From the NCBI GenBank assembly GCA_035455265.1, contig DATIFK010000031.1:1-37671 (forward strand): a DNA stretch of 37,671 nt, read 5' to 3'. A program made the position numbers and the translations under genes. Source of the stretch: MGOM01 sp035455265 (GTDB taxonomy: Bacteria > Chloroflexota > Anaerolineae > Anaerolineales > E44-bin32). Of this stretch, positions 26,601-33,299 are shown piece by piece; positions within the stretch are counted from its first letter, which is position 1, and the number at the start of each line of letters is the position of its first letter. Below the pieces are notes generated by a model. That model made no database searches and was not told where the DNA came from. It saw only the letters and a list, made by a program, of their open reading frames with translations.

Positions 26601-28034
26601 TCAGTACGCCCGCGCCCAAAGGGCGCGTTCGCGCGCCGGCCTCCCACAATGAACACACACGCCGGCACCCCCAGGCTGATCGAGGGGGATGTTGCGCGTC
26701 GTGGCCTTGGTCTCATCCTTGACGGTGGCCTCGCAGTCGGACTCGCCGCACCACCAGGCGAGTGCCCAGCCGTTCTGGACGACTTCCTTGAACTCGTCGT
26801 AGGTTCGGGGCTCGTGGGTGTGAGCCTTCTGGAAAGCCAGCGCCCGGTCGAACAACGATCGCTGGATGTCCTCCAGGGTCTGCGCCACCTTGGCTTCGAG
26901 CCCTTCCAGGGGAACCGTCGACTTCCCTTCTCGTCCGGGCCGATCGCGGCGGGCGAGGGTGGCCGTCCCCTGGGCGACGTCCTTGGGGCCGATCTCGATC
27001 CGCAAGGGAACGCCGCGCAACTCCGCATCGTTGAATTTGAAGCCCGGGGTGAGGCCGTCGCGATCATCGAGGCGAACGCGGAAGTCCGAGAGCTGGCGAC
27101 CGATGCGGGCCACCGCCTCCGTGACGGCCGACCGCTCGCTGTCGGTGCGGTGGATCGGGACGAGAACGATCTGATGAGGAGCGAGGCGCGGAGGCAGGAT
27201 CAGGCCCTGGTCATCCCCGTGAACCATGATGATGGCGCCGATGACGCGCGTCGAGAAGCCCCAGGAGGTCGTCCAGCAGTACTGCTGTTGGTTGTCCCGA
27301 TCGAGGTAGCGGATCTCGAAGGCACGGGCGAAATTCTGGCCGAGATTGTGGGACGTCGCCGCCTGCAGGGCCCGCGTGTCGCCCATCATCCCTTCCACGC
27401 TATAGGAATCCTTGGCGCCGGCGAACTTCTCGCTCTCGCTCTTGCGCCCTCGCACGACGGGAACGGCGGCTTCGTTCTCGAGGACATCGCTGTAGATGTT
27501 CAGCATCTGCAGCGTCTCGTGAACCGCTTCCTCCTCGGTGGCGTGCGCGGTGTGGCCTTCCTGCCAGAAGAACTCCGAGGTGCGCAGAAAGAGCTTCGTC
27601 CGGATCTCCCAGCGCAGGACGCTGTTCCACAGGTTGATCAACACCGGCAGGTCCCGGTAGGATTTGATCCACTTGGCGTACATGTGCCCGATGATCGTCT
27701 CGGAGGTGGGCCGCACCACCAGCGGCTCCTCCAGGACTTCACCGCCGCCGATGGTCACGACCGCCAGTTGAGGCGAGAAGCCCTCGACGTGCTCCTTCTC
27801 GCGCTCGAGGAAGCTCTTGGGGATGAGCATGGGGAAGGCGGCGTTGACGTGGCCCGTCGCCTTGAAGCGCTTGTCGAGGGCGGCCTGCAGGTTCTCCCAC
27901 AACGCCCAGCCATACGGGCGCACGATCATGCAGCCGCGCACCGGGGCGTAGTCGGCCAGTTCGGCCCTCAGGACAAGCTGGTTGTACCACTCGGAGAAGT
28001 TCTCGGCACGGGAGGGAAGTCGCTCTTCAGCCAT
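26601..28034 (-). CDS. proS: Prolyl-tRNA synthetase, short (archaeal/eukaryote-like) type
   Basis: A 477-aa class II synthetase without the bacterial editing insertion. Motif 2 lies around NLWNSVLRWEIRTKLFLRTSEF and motif 3 in the GFSTRVIGAIIMVHGDD region. A C-terminal zinc-binding-like part has WCGESDC and CVHCG. The protein ends in Tyr, like the short-type enzyme of Thermus thermophilus, where the terminal Tyr reaches the active site. It attaches proline to tRNA-Pro. It starts 9 bases after the LOG-family gene. Confidence 0.95.
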   Translation of the reverse strand: MAEERLPSRAENFSEWYNQLVLRAELADYAPVRGCMIVRPYGWALWENLQAALDKRFKATGHVNAAFPMLIPKSFLEREKEHVEGFSPQLAVVTIGGGEVLEEPLVVRPTSETIIGHMYAKWIKSYRDLPVLINLWNSVLRWEIRTKLFLRTSEFFWQEGHTAHATEEEAVHETLQMLNIYSDVLENEAAVPVVRGRKSESEKFAGAKDSYSVEGMMGDTRALQAATSHNLGQNFARAFEIRYLDRDNQQQYCWTTSWGFSTRVIGAIIMVHGDDQGLILPPRLAPHQIVLVPIHRTDSERSAVTEAVARIGRQLSDFRVRLDDRDGLTPGFKFNDAELRGVPLRIEIGPKDVAQGTATLARRDRPGREGKSTVPLEGLEAKVAQTLEDIQRSLFDRALAFQKAHTHEPRTYDEFKEVVQNGWALAWWCGESDCEATVKDETKATTRNIPLDQPGGAGVCVHCGRPARERALWARAY

Positions 28035-28043
28035 TCGGTGTCC

Positions 28044-28610
28044 TCATAGGTCGGGCTGCGGGCCCGCCAGATGTCGCAGGATGGTCTCGGCGGCGGCCTC
28101 ACCATCGGGTGCGAAGATGAGCAAGCGCTCGTCGTCGGAGTGCAAGAACCCCTGGGCGGTGTCCAGAAATGTGCGCAGGACGGCACGCCAGCTTTCGCCA
28201 ACCAGAACGAAGGGGCGCGGCGCCAACGCTCCGGTCTGCAGCATCGACCAGGACAGGGCGACTTCGGAGAGCGTCCCGACGCCACCCGGGAAGGCCGCCA
28301 ACGCATTCCCCATCTCCATCAAACGCACGACGCGGTCGCGCAGCCTGGGGACGCGCACTTCCTCGCCGACGTAGGCGTTGGGCCGGACGCCGCGCCAAGC
28401 TTCGATGTCGTCGCAGGTCACGCCCAGCACGCGTCCGCCCTGGGCCGCAGCGCCTCGGCTGGCCGCTTCCATGACGCCGCCGTAGCCGCCGGTCGCGATC
28501 GTCACGCCGGCGCGCGCCAGTCGTGCCGCGAACGCTTCGGCCTCCCGCCAGGTGTCGTCGCCCGGGCGGGCCGCCGAGCCGCCGTAGATCGAGACCACGG
28601 AGCCAGTCAT
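28044..28610 (-). CDS. LOG-family protein (cytokinin riboside phosphoribohydrolase-like)
   Basis: A 188-aa Rossmann-like protein with ATGGYGGVMEAASRGA (39-54) and the family motif PGGVGTLSE (108-116). The start is the ATG at 28610, which overlaps the stop of the preceding kinase-like gene (ATGA). Family members cleave nucleoside monophosphates to base and ribose 5-phosphate; many bacterial ones were misnamed lysine decarboxylases. The natural substrate is not known. Confidence 0.85.
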   Translation of the reverse strand: MTGSVVSIYGGSAARPGDDTWREAEAFAARLARAGVTIATGGYGGVMEAASRGAAAQGGRVLGVTCDDIEAWRGVRPNAYVGEEVRVPRLRDRVVRLMEMGNALAAFPGGVGTLSEVALSWSMLQTGALAPRPFVLVGESWRAVLRTFLDTAQGFLHSDDERLLIFAPDGEAAAETILRHLAGPQPDL

Positions 28611-29689
28611 CCGGATCTCCCGAGACGGCGCCGCGCCGCCGCCTCCACCGGGTCGAGCCAAACGCGATCGAGCTGTTCGGCCGACGTCAGCAGCAGCGCC
28701 TCAGGGATAGCGGCGATGAGATCCAACCACTCCTGCAGGAAGCGCCACAGCACGGCGTGATCCCACAGCCGCGACCAGGCCTCGTCATCCCAGACCGTGC
28801 CGGAACGAGCTGCCAAGGCCTTGCGGTACAACCCCTGGAGGTCTGCCGCCTGAATGGGAAGCGCGCCAAACCACCATTCGCTCTTCTTGACGAACGACAC
28901 CACGTCCATCACCGCCGGCCCGACGGCGGTGAGCTGCCAATCGTAGACGATCTGATTCCCGTTGGATTGGACGGCGATATTGCCCGGCCAGTAGTCTCCG
29001 TGCAGCAACGTGGGCGGCTCGTCGCGCAGCGGAGCGGCGATCGCCTCGGCCTGGGCAGTCAGCCGCCCAAGGAGGTCGAGCCGCTCGGGAGCAGCGGCAA
29101 TCGAGGCCGGGCTGCCGTGCTCGATGATGTGCTCAATCGCATGCGCCGCCGCCGCCAGGTGAACATCGAAATCAGCGTCCAGAGGCCGGCTGAGCCAGGG
29201 GAAGGCCGCCAGGTCTTCCGCCAGGCCCCAAAACCGGTCGTGCAGCTCCGCCAGAGAGTTGAGCGAGGTGCGATAGTCCGTCCGTGTCCACACCGCCGGA
29301 TTCTTTCCGTTGGCAATGGCTTCGAGGATCAACCAGTGTCCGGCCGGAGAGGCCGCCACCAGGCGTGGCGTTCGCAGGGGAACCTGGGGCGCCAGGAAAC
29401 GGTAGACGCCGGCCTCGCGGCGGCCCACACCAGCCAGCCCGATGCGCGTGGTTCCGACGGCTTCCTTCACCGCCAGCAGGGTCGAGGTCCCGCCGCGTCG
29501 TCCCCGGACCTCGACCCGCAAGCCGCGCACCCGGCCGATGGCTGGCTTGTGGAACGGGAGCGTGGCGGGCAGAGCCTGCGTGACCTGCAAGCTGGGATCC
29601 TCATACAGGCGACGAAGGCCGGCCGTCAGGTCGGCTCGCGTGAACGGCCAGCTCCAGGGAGAGGCCACGGGAGCGGTGGAGAGATCCAT
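28607..29689 (-). CDS. Aminoglycoside phosphotransferase-like (APH) kinase
   Basis: A 360-aa protein with the APH/choline kinase core. The catalytic loop is LLHGDYWPGN (about 224-233; Asp and Asn conserved), and the metal-binding Asp lies in VYDWQ about 14 residues later. The N-terminal lobe is divergent. An ATG one base after the upstream stop is preferred over a TTG at 29698. The family phosphorylates small molecules such as drugs, sugars or choline; the substrate here is unknown and resistance should not be assumed. Confidence 0.82.
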   Translation of the reverse strand: MDLSTAPVASPWSWPFTRADLTAGLRRLYEDPSLQVTQALPATLPFHKPAIGRVRGLRVEVRGRRGGTSTLLAVKEAVGTTRIGLAGVGRREAGVYRFLAPQVPLRTPRLVAASPAGHWLILEAIANGKNPAVWTRTDYRTSLNSLAELHDRFWGLAEDLAAFPWLSRPLDADFDVHLAAAAHAIEHIIEHGSPASIAAAPERLDLLGRLTAQAEAIAAPLRDEPPTLLHGDYWPGNIAVQSNGNQIVYDWQLTAVGPAVMDVVSFVKKSEWWFGALPIQAADLQGLYRKALAARSGTVWDDEAWSRLWDHAVLWRFLQEWLDLIAAIPEALLLTSAEQLDRVWLDPVEAAARRRLGRSG

Positions 29690-29690
29690 G

Positions 29691-30533
29691 CTAGCCAATC
29701 ATCTCGATGAAATGGCGCGCCGCCTCGCGGGCCTGGGTATCCCGGTGTCCCGGCATGCTGCGCAGGTAGTGAAGATGGTCCATGATCCACAGGTACAGGT
29801 CGGTGGCGGTGCGGCCGGGAAGATCATCCAGTATCCCGGAGTTCTCGACGACCCGAACGACGGGCAGGTAGAGGCTGTCGTGCCAGTGTTCGACCGCTTC
29901 CGCCTCGCCGATCTCGCGGCCGAGATCCAGTCCCATGAAGTAGCGATGAACGGCGATGTGCTCCAGCAGGCGGTCGTAGCCCCCCAGGATGCTGGTTTCG
30001 ACGCGGGAGCCTGGTCGGAGGCTGTCGATCTGAGTGCGCTCGAGGAATTCGACGCGCGAACCGAGCCGCTCGAGGTCCTCCGGCTGCACATCCGCAGTGA
30101 GCGGCACGCGGCTGATGCACTCGCGGACTTCGGCGTCGATGAAGAGGAGTCCCTGGGCGCGGGCGACAGACACGCGGTGATTGCCGTCGACGACGAAGTA
30201 CACCTCCCCGACTTTGTACAGCAGCACCGGTGGGAGATGCAGGTCGCGGTACCAGGCGCGGTTGACGCGACTCCAGCGGCCGTAGGTGTGGGACTGCGTC
30301 GGCAGAAAGCGATGATCGAAATCGCGGTAGCGGTTCAGGCTTCCGACAATGCGATCCAGCGGCACAGTCTCGACGCCGAGGTAGACCGGGCCGGTGAGCC
30401 GCAGTCGTTCACGGACTTCTTCGAACGACAGCAGCCGGCGCGGATGGCCCCTCAGGGCATCCAGCGCCCGCCCGAACAGGCTGCGCAGGCGGGCGGTCTC
30501 GAAGTCCGACTCGGCCAGCCGCTCGATGTCCAT
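29691..30533 (-). CDS. ParB-like domain protein of unknown function (DUF4032-like)
   Basis: A 280-aa protein starting MDIERLAESDFETARLRSLF; a much longer frame upstream is a shadow. The central part has YKVGEVYFVVDGNHRVSVAR, where DGNHRVS (116-122) matches the ParB/Srx nucleotide-binding fold. Segments LPTQSHTYGRW and NRAWYRDLHLPPV are reminiscent of DUF4032 proteins. No helix-turn-helix was identified. The start overlaps the stop of the phosphoesterase gene (TGATG). ParB-like folds can bind CTP or act as nucleases or kinases; the activity here is unknown. Confidence 0.78.
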   Translation of the reverse strand: MDIERLAESDFETARLRSLFGRALDALRGHPRRLLSFEEVRERLRLTGPVYLGVETVPLDRIVGSLNRYRDFDHRFLPTQSHTYGRWSRVNRAWYRDLHLPPVLLYKVGEVYFVVDGNHRVSVARAQGLLFIDAEVRECISRVPLTADVQPEDLERLGSRVEFLERTQIDSLRPGSRVETSILGGYDRLLEHIAVHRYFMGLDLGREIGEAEAVEHWHDSLYLPVVRVVENSGILDDLPGRTATDLYLWIMDHLHYLRSMPGHRDTQAREAARHFIEMIG

Positions 30534-31150
30534 CAGGCTTCGATCCCGAGCTCGACGACGCGGAAAGGATTGACGTTGATGATGCGCGTCTCGAACAGCG
30601 CGCTCTCGGGCGGATGGAGGTTGCTGAGGTAGGGCGTATGGCCGTGGAGCAGCAGCCGGGGCCGGGCCGCCCGAAGCAGAAAGTGAAAGGCCTCGAATCC
30701 GATGTGCGGGATATCCGAGCCGTCGTGCACGCCGCGCGGCGGCGCATGAGTCACAGCGATATCGGCGCCGCGGCCGAAACGCAGCCGGCGCAGGACCAGG
30801 ATGGGCAGCAGAGCCGCCACCCGAACGCGCATCTCCGTCCCGGTGTACTGATGGCGGCCGTCGGATTTGTAGCGCCGGCTGCCGCCAAACCCGACGACAG
30901 ACACCGATCCCGCCTGGCGCAAAGCCCCGTCGATATCCACCCACCCCGCCACCTCGAAGCGGTCGGGGTCGTGGTTGCCGGGAACGCACACCGCCGGAAC
31001 GTTGAGGCGGGTCACCAGCGCTTCGAGGTAGGCGGGGGGAAGATCGCCGCAGCCGACCAACAAGTCGATCGGTCCCAGCCGCTCGCGCAGCCTGGAGGAC
31101 TCCAGGGCACTTTCGATCGCATCGCTGACGGCCAGGATTCGCACGCTCAT
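30533..31150 (-). CDS. Calcineurin-like metallophosphoesterase, altered first metal motif
   Basis: A 205-aa phosphoesterase starting MSVRILAVSD. It has GCGDLPP (Asp36), GNHD (58-61), THAPPRG (His135) and LLHGHTP (His169, His171). The usual first motif DxH is DAI here, so Asp10 is kept but the histidine is Ile12. This is seen in some families of the fold but could change metal use. The start overlaps the MazG-like stop (TGATG), and its own stop overlaps the ParB-like start. Confidence 0.85.
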   Translation of the reverse strand: MSVRILAVSDAIESALESSRLRERLGPIDLLVGCGDLPPAYLEALVTRLNVPAVCVPGNHDPDRFEVAGWVDIDGALRQAGSVSVVGFGGSRRYKSDGRHQYTGTEMRVRVAALLPILVLRRLRFGRGADIAVTHAPPRGVHDGSDIPHIGFEAFHFLLRAARPRLLLHGHTPYLSNLHPPESALFETRIINVNPFRVVELGIEA

Positions 31151-31452
31151 CACCAGGTTCGACCGTAGTTCTCCTCGAGCTTCTCGGCCACGGCGCGCTC
31201 CAGGTCGACCCCGCTGAGGCTCGCCAGTTGCAGAAGGTAGAGCAGGACATCGGCCAGTTCGCGACTCCAGGCGCCGGTGTCGCTCGGGGCCTCGTCCCAC
31301 TGGACGTGCTCGAGCACCTCGGCGGCCTCGATCGACAGCGAGACGGCCAGATTGCGCAGCGTCTGCGGTCGGAGGCTGTCGGCGAGGTGCCAACCCTTCG
31401 CCTCAACGAAGCGCTGCATGTCGGCCGTCAGTTCGGCCAACGACTTGGGCAT
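31150..31452 (-). CDS. MazG-like nucleotide pyrophosphohydrolase (dCTPase type)
   Basis: A 100-aa helical protein with the EAAEVLE (42-48) and ELADVLLYLLQLA (65-77) metal-binding helices of the all-alpha NTP pyrophosphatases. Size and the opening (DMQRFVEAKGW) fit the human DCTPP1-like branch. It should hydrolyse (d)NTPs to monophosphates and clean the pool. The ATG at 31452 has GGAGG 8 bases upstream; an ATG at 31458 is too close to it. A terminator-like hairpin lies directly before the Shine-Dalgarno. Confidence 0.85.
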   Translation of the reverse strand: MPKSLAELTADMQRFVEAKGWHLADSLRPQTLRNLAVSLSIEAAEVLEHVQWDEAPSDTGAWSRELADVLLYLLQLASLSGVDLERAVAEKLEENYGRTW

Positions 31453-31466
31453 TCGCATCGCCTCCG

Positions 31467-31504
31467 AAAACAAAGGCGGCTTCCCGTCGATCTGGGAAGC
31501 CGCC
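31467..31504 (-). terminator. Attenuator-like terminator in the leader of the MazG-like gene
   Basis: On the minus strand GGCGGCTTCCC and GGGAAGCCGCC form an 11-bp perfect stem around an 8-base loop, followed by TTTGTTTT. It lies between a TATAAT element and the Shine-Dalgarno of the gene it precedes. This suggests either an attenuator that controls the operon, or the end of a roughly 120-nt small RNA. Confidence 0.75.
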
Positions 31505-31591
31505 CCGATATCTACGGGCGCGCCGTCAGCCAGACCAGCGGGTGTGGCAGTCAACCGGCGGGCACGGCAGTGGGCGCAATCGCATGCGGGG

Positions 31592-31597
31592 ATTATA
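31592..31597 (-). promoter_or_regulatory. -10 element upstream of the MazG-like gene leader
   Basis: A perfect TATAAT on the minus strand; the -35 (TGAGTG at 17-base spacing) is weak. Transcription would begin near 31585 and give about 130 nt of leader that ends in the hairpin at 31475-31504. Confidence 0.5.
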
Positions 31598-31626
31598 CAA
31601 CGAACTGTGATGGCCACTCACCCCCA

Positions 31627-31690
31627 CCCTGCCCTCTCCCTCCGGGAGAGGGCCATCGTTGTTTCCCCCTCCCGGAGGGAGAGGGCAGGG
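31627..31690. repeat. 22-bp perfect inverted repeat after metK
   Basis: The arms (left begins CCCTGCCCTCTCCC at 31627, right ends GGGAGAGGGCAGGG at 31690) match over 22 bases around a 20-base loop. It lies 16 bases after the metK stop. It resembles the CCCTCTCCC/GGGAGAGGG dispersed palindromes seen in many bacterial genomes and may end metK transcripts. Confidence 0.8.
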
Positions 31691-31705
31691 GTGAGGGGAG
31701 CTCCT

Positions 31706-32929
31706 CTAGCCGGCCGCCTTCACTCCTGCGGCGGCGCGCAGCGCCTCCAGGCGGCTCAGGCGTTCCCACGGCAGATCGAGATCGCCGCGGCCGAAATGGC
31801 CGTAGGCCGCCGTCTGACGGTAGATCGGCCGGCGCAGATCGAGGTCACGGATGATGGCCCCTGGTCGAAGGTCGAAGGTGTCCTGGATCAGGCGGGCGAT
31901 CTCTTCGTCGGGCAGCTTGCCGGTCCCAAAGGTCTCGACATTGACCGAAAGCGGGCGCGACATCCCGATGGCGTAGGCGAGCTGGATCTCACAGCGGTCC
32001 GCCAGGCCGGCGGCGACGATATGCTTGGCGACCCAGCGAGCGGCGTAGGCGCCGGAGCGATCGACCTTGGTCGGATCCTTCCCGCTGAAGCAGCCGCCGC
32101 CGTGGCGCCCCATGCCGCCATACGAGTCGACGATGATCTTGCGCCCGGTCAATCCGGCGTCTCCCTGCGGCCCCCCCATGACGAAGCGACCCGTGGGATT
32201 GACGTACACCTTCAGGCGTTGATCGCGCAGATCGTTGGGGATGACCGCCTCGATGATCTGCTCGAGCACACCCTGGTGGATGGTCTCCGCATCAACGTCC
32301 GGGCTGTGCTGCGTGCTCACCAGCACGGTGTCGACGCGGTGCGGCCGTCCGTGAGCGTACTCGACGGTGACTTGCGACTTGCCGTCGGGGCGAAGCCAGG
32401 GCAGGACGCCGGTCTTGCGCGCTTGCGCCAGTCGCCGGGTCAGCCGATGCGCCAGCTCGATGGGGAGCGGCATGTAGGTGTCGGTCTCGTTGCAGGCGAA
32501 TCCGAACATCATCCCCTGGTCGCCGGCCCCGAGCTTCTCGATGGCGTCCTCGTCCGAGCCGCTGTGCCGCACCTCGAGGGCCGTGTCCACGCCCTGGGCA
32601 ATGTCGGGACTTTGCTTCGCCAGGGATAGCAGAACGGCGCAGGTCTTCCCGTCAAACCCCTTGGCCCCGTCGTCGTATCCGATGTCGGCGACGACGCCGC
32701 GGACCAGGTCATCGAAGTTCACCTGGGCGCGGCTGGTGATCTCGCCGAAAAGCAGGACGAAGCCGGTCTTGGCGGCCGTCTCGCAGGCGACCCGCGACAT
32801 TGGATCCTGCGCCAGGCAGGCATCCACGACGGCGTCGGAAATCTGATCGCAGAGCTTGTCGGGGTGACCTTCGGTGACCGACTCGGAGGTGAAGACGAGT
32901 CGCGGCGAACTCATGAAGCTGCTGGCCAT
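31706..32929 (-). CDS. metK: S-adenosylmethionine synthetase
   Basis: A 407-aa enzyme making SAM from methionine and ATP. GHPDK at 21-25, GAGDQGMMFGFA at 134-145 (methionine and ATP site) and GGGCFSGKDPTKVDRSGAY near residue 265 (P-loop-like) are present; the last has small changes from the common GGGAFSGKDPTKVDRSAAY. GGAGG lies 6 bases before the ATG at 32929. Expression should be controlled by the SAM-I riboswitch upstream. Confidence 0.98.
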   Translation of the reverse strand: MASSFMSSPRLVFTSESVTEGHPDKLCDQISDAVVDACLAQDPMSRVACETAAKTGFVLLFGEITSRAQVNFDDLVRGVVADIGYDDGAKGFDGKTCAVLLSLAKQSPDIAQGVDTALEVRHSGSDEDAIEKLGAGDQGMMFGFACNETDTYMPLPIELAHRLTRRLAQARKTGVLPWLRPDGKSQVTVEYAHGRPHRVDTVLVSTQHSPDVDAETIHQGVLEQIIEAVIPNDLRDQRLKVYVNPTGRFVMGGPQGDAGLTGRKIIVDSYGGMGRHGGGCFSGKDPTKVDRSGAYAARWVAKHIVAAGLADRCEIQLAYAIGMSRPLSVNVETFGTGKLPDEEIARLIQDTFDLRPGAIIRDLDLRRPIYRQTAAYGHFGRGDLDLPWERLSRLEALRAAAGVKAAG

Positions 32930-32944
32930 CTACGTCCTCCGCAG

Positions 32945-32978
32945 AAAGAAACCGCCCCTACGCCGCGAGAAGGGGCAG
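32945..32978 (-). terminator. Expression-platform terminator of the metK riboswitch
   Basis: Minus strand: CTGCCCCT and AGGGGCGG form an 8-bp stem (one wobble) with an 11-base loop, followed by TTTCTTT. It lies between the SAM-I aptamer and the metK Shine-Dalgarno, where it would stop transcription when SAM is bound. Confidence 0.8.
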
Positions 32979-32998
32979 TCCAGTGGACGTCGGCCACC

Positions 32999-33119
32999 CT
33001 CTCATCTTCCAGAAACCGCGTTCTGCCGGAGTTGGCACCACATCCCCCGAGGCTCACGCCGCGCGGGACAGGTTGTCGAGGCTTCGCAGGGCCGGTCCCT
33101 CAGCCTCTCTGGATAAGAG
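32999..33119 (-). ncRNA. SAM-I (S-box) riboswitch controlling metK
   Basis: Read on the minus strand, the P1 stem is CTCTTATC at the 5' end and GATGAGAG at the 3' end. Between them are conserved S-box blocks: CAGAGAGGCTGAGGGACCGG (start of P2 and its kink-turn), GACAACC, and GGTGCCAACTCCGGCAG (P3-P4 region). These match the SAM-I consensus in order and spacing. The aptamer senses SAM, the product of metK, giving feedback control. Confidence 0.96.
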
Positions 33120-33145
33120 TAGTTCAGGGGTTCGGTTGTCGGGTT

Positions 33146-33174
33146 ATGTTACCATGCCGGCCCAGGCGTGTCAA
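33146..33174 (-). promoter_or_regulatory. Sigma-70-type promoter of the metK transcript
   Basis: Minus strand: TTGACA (33174-33169), 17 bases, TAACAT (33151-33146) with an extended TG. The start of transcription would fall about 20 bases before the riboswitch aptamer. Confidence 0.85.
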
Positions 33175-33299
33175 TTTCGGGCCCAGGGAGACCTCGATAG
33201 CCACCCAGGACCTCAAGGCCCTTGACAGAACATAGGGCCATCCCAGACAGTTGTGGAGCGAAGGTCCGCACGGGGAGACAAGACCGCGGGCCAAGCCCC

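Noticed and set aside
28607..29689. Antibiotic-resistance gene call for the APH-like kinase
   Set aside because: Only the general kinase fold is seen. The gene lies in a housekeeping operon with no mobile context, so a resistance role is unsupported.
29691..31406. 571-aa frame containing the ParB-like protein
   Set aside because: The first 290 residues are an Arg/Pro-rich shadow of the phosphoesterase and MazG-like genes; the real start is the ATG at 30533.
31505..31585. tRNA, SRP RNA or known riboswitch in the MazG-like gene leader
   Set aside because: There is no T-loop sequence, no SRP tetraloop signature and no match I recognise to common aptamer cores. It is kept only as an unclassified leader.
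33222..33250. TTGACA at 33222 as a promoter for the large secreted protein
   Set aside because: No acceptable -10 lies 16-18 bases downstream.
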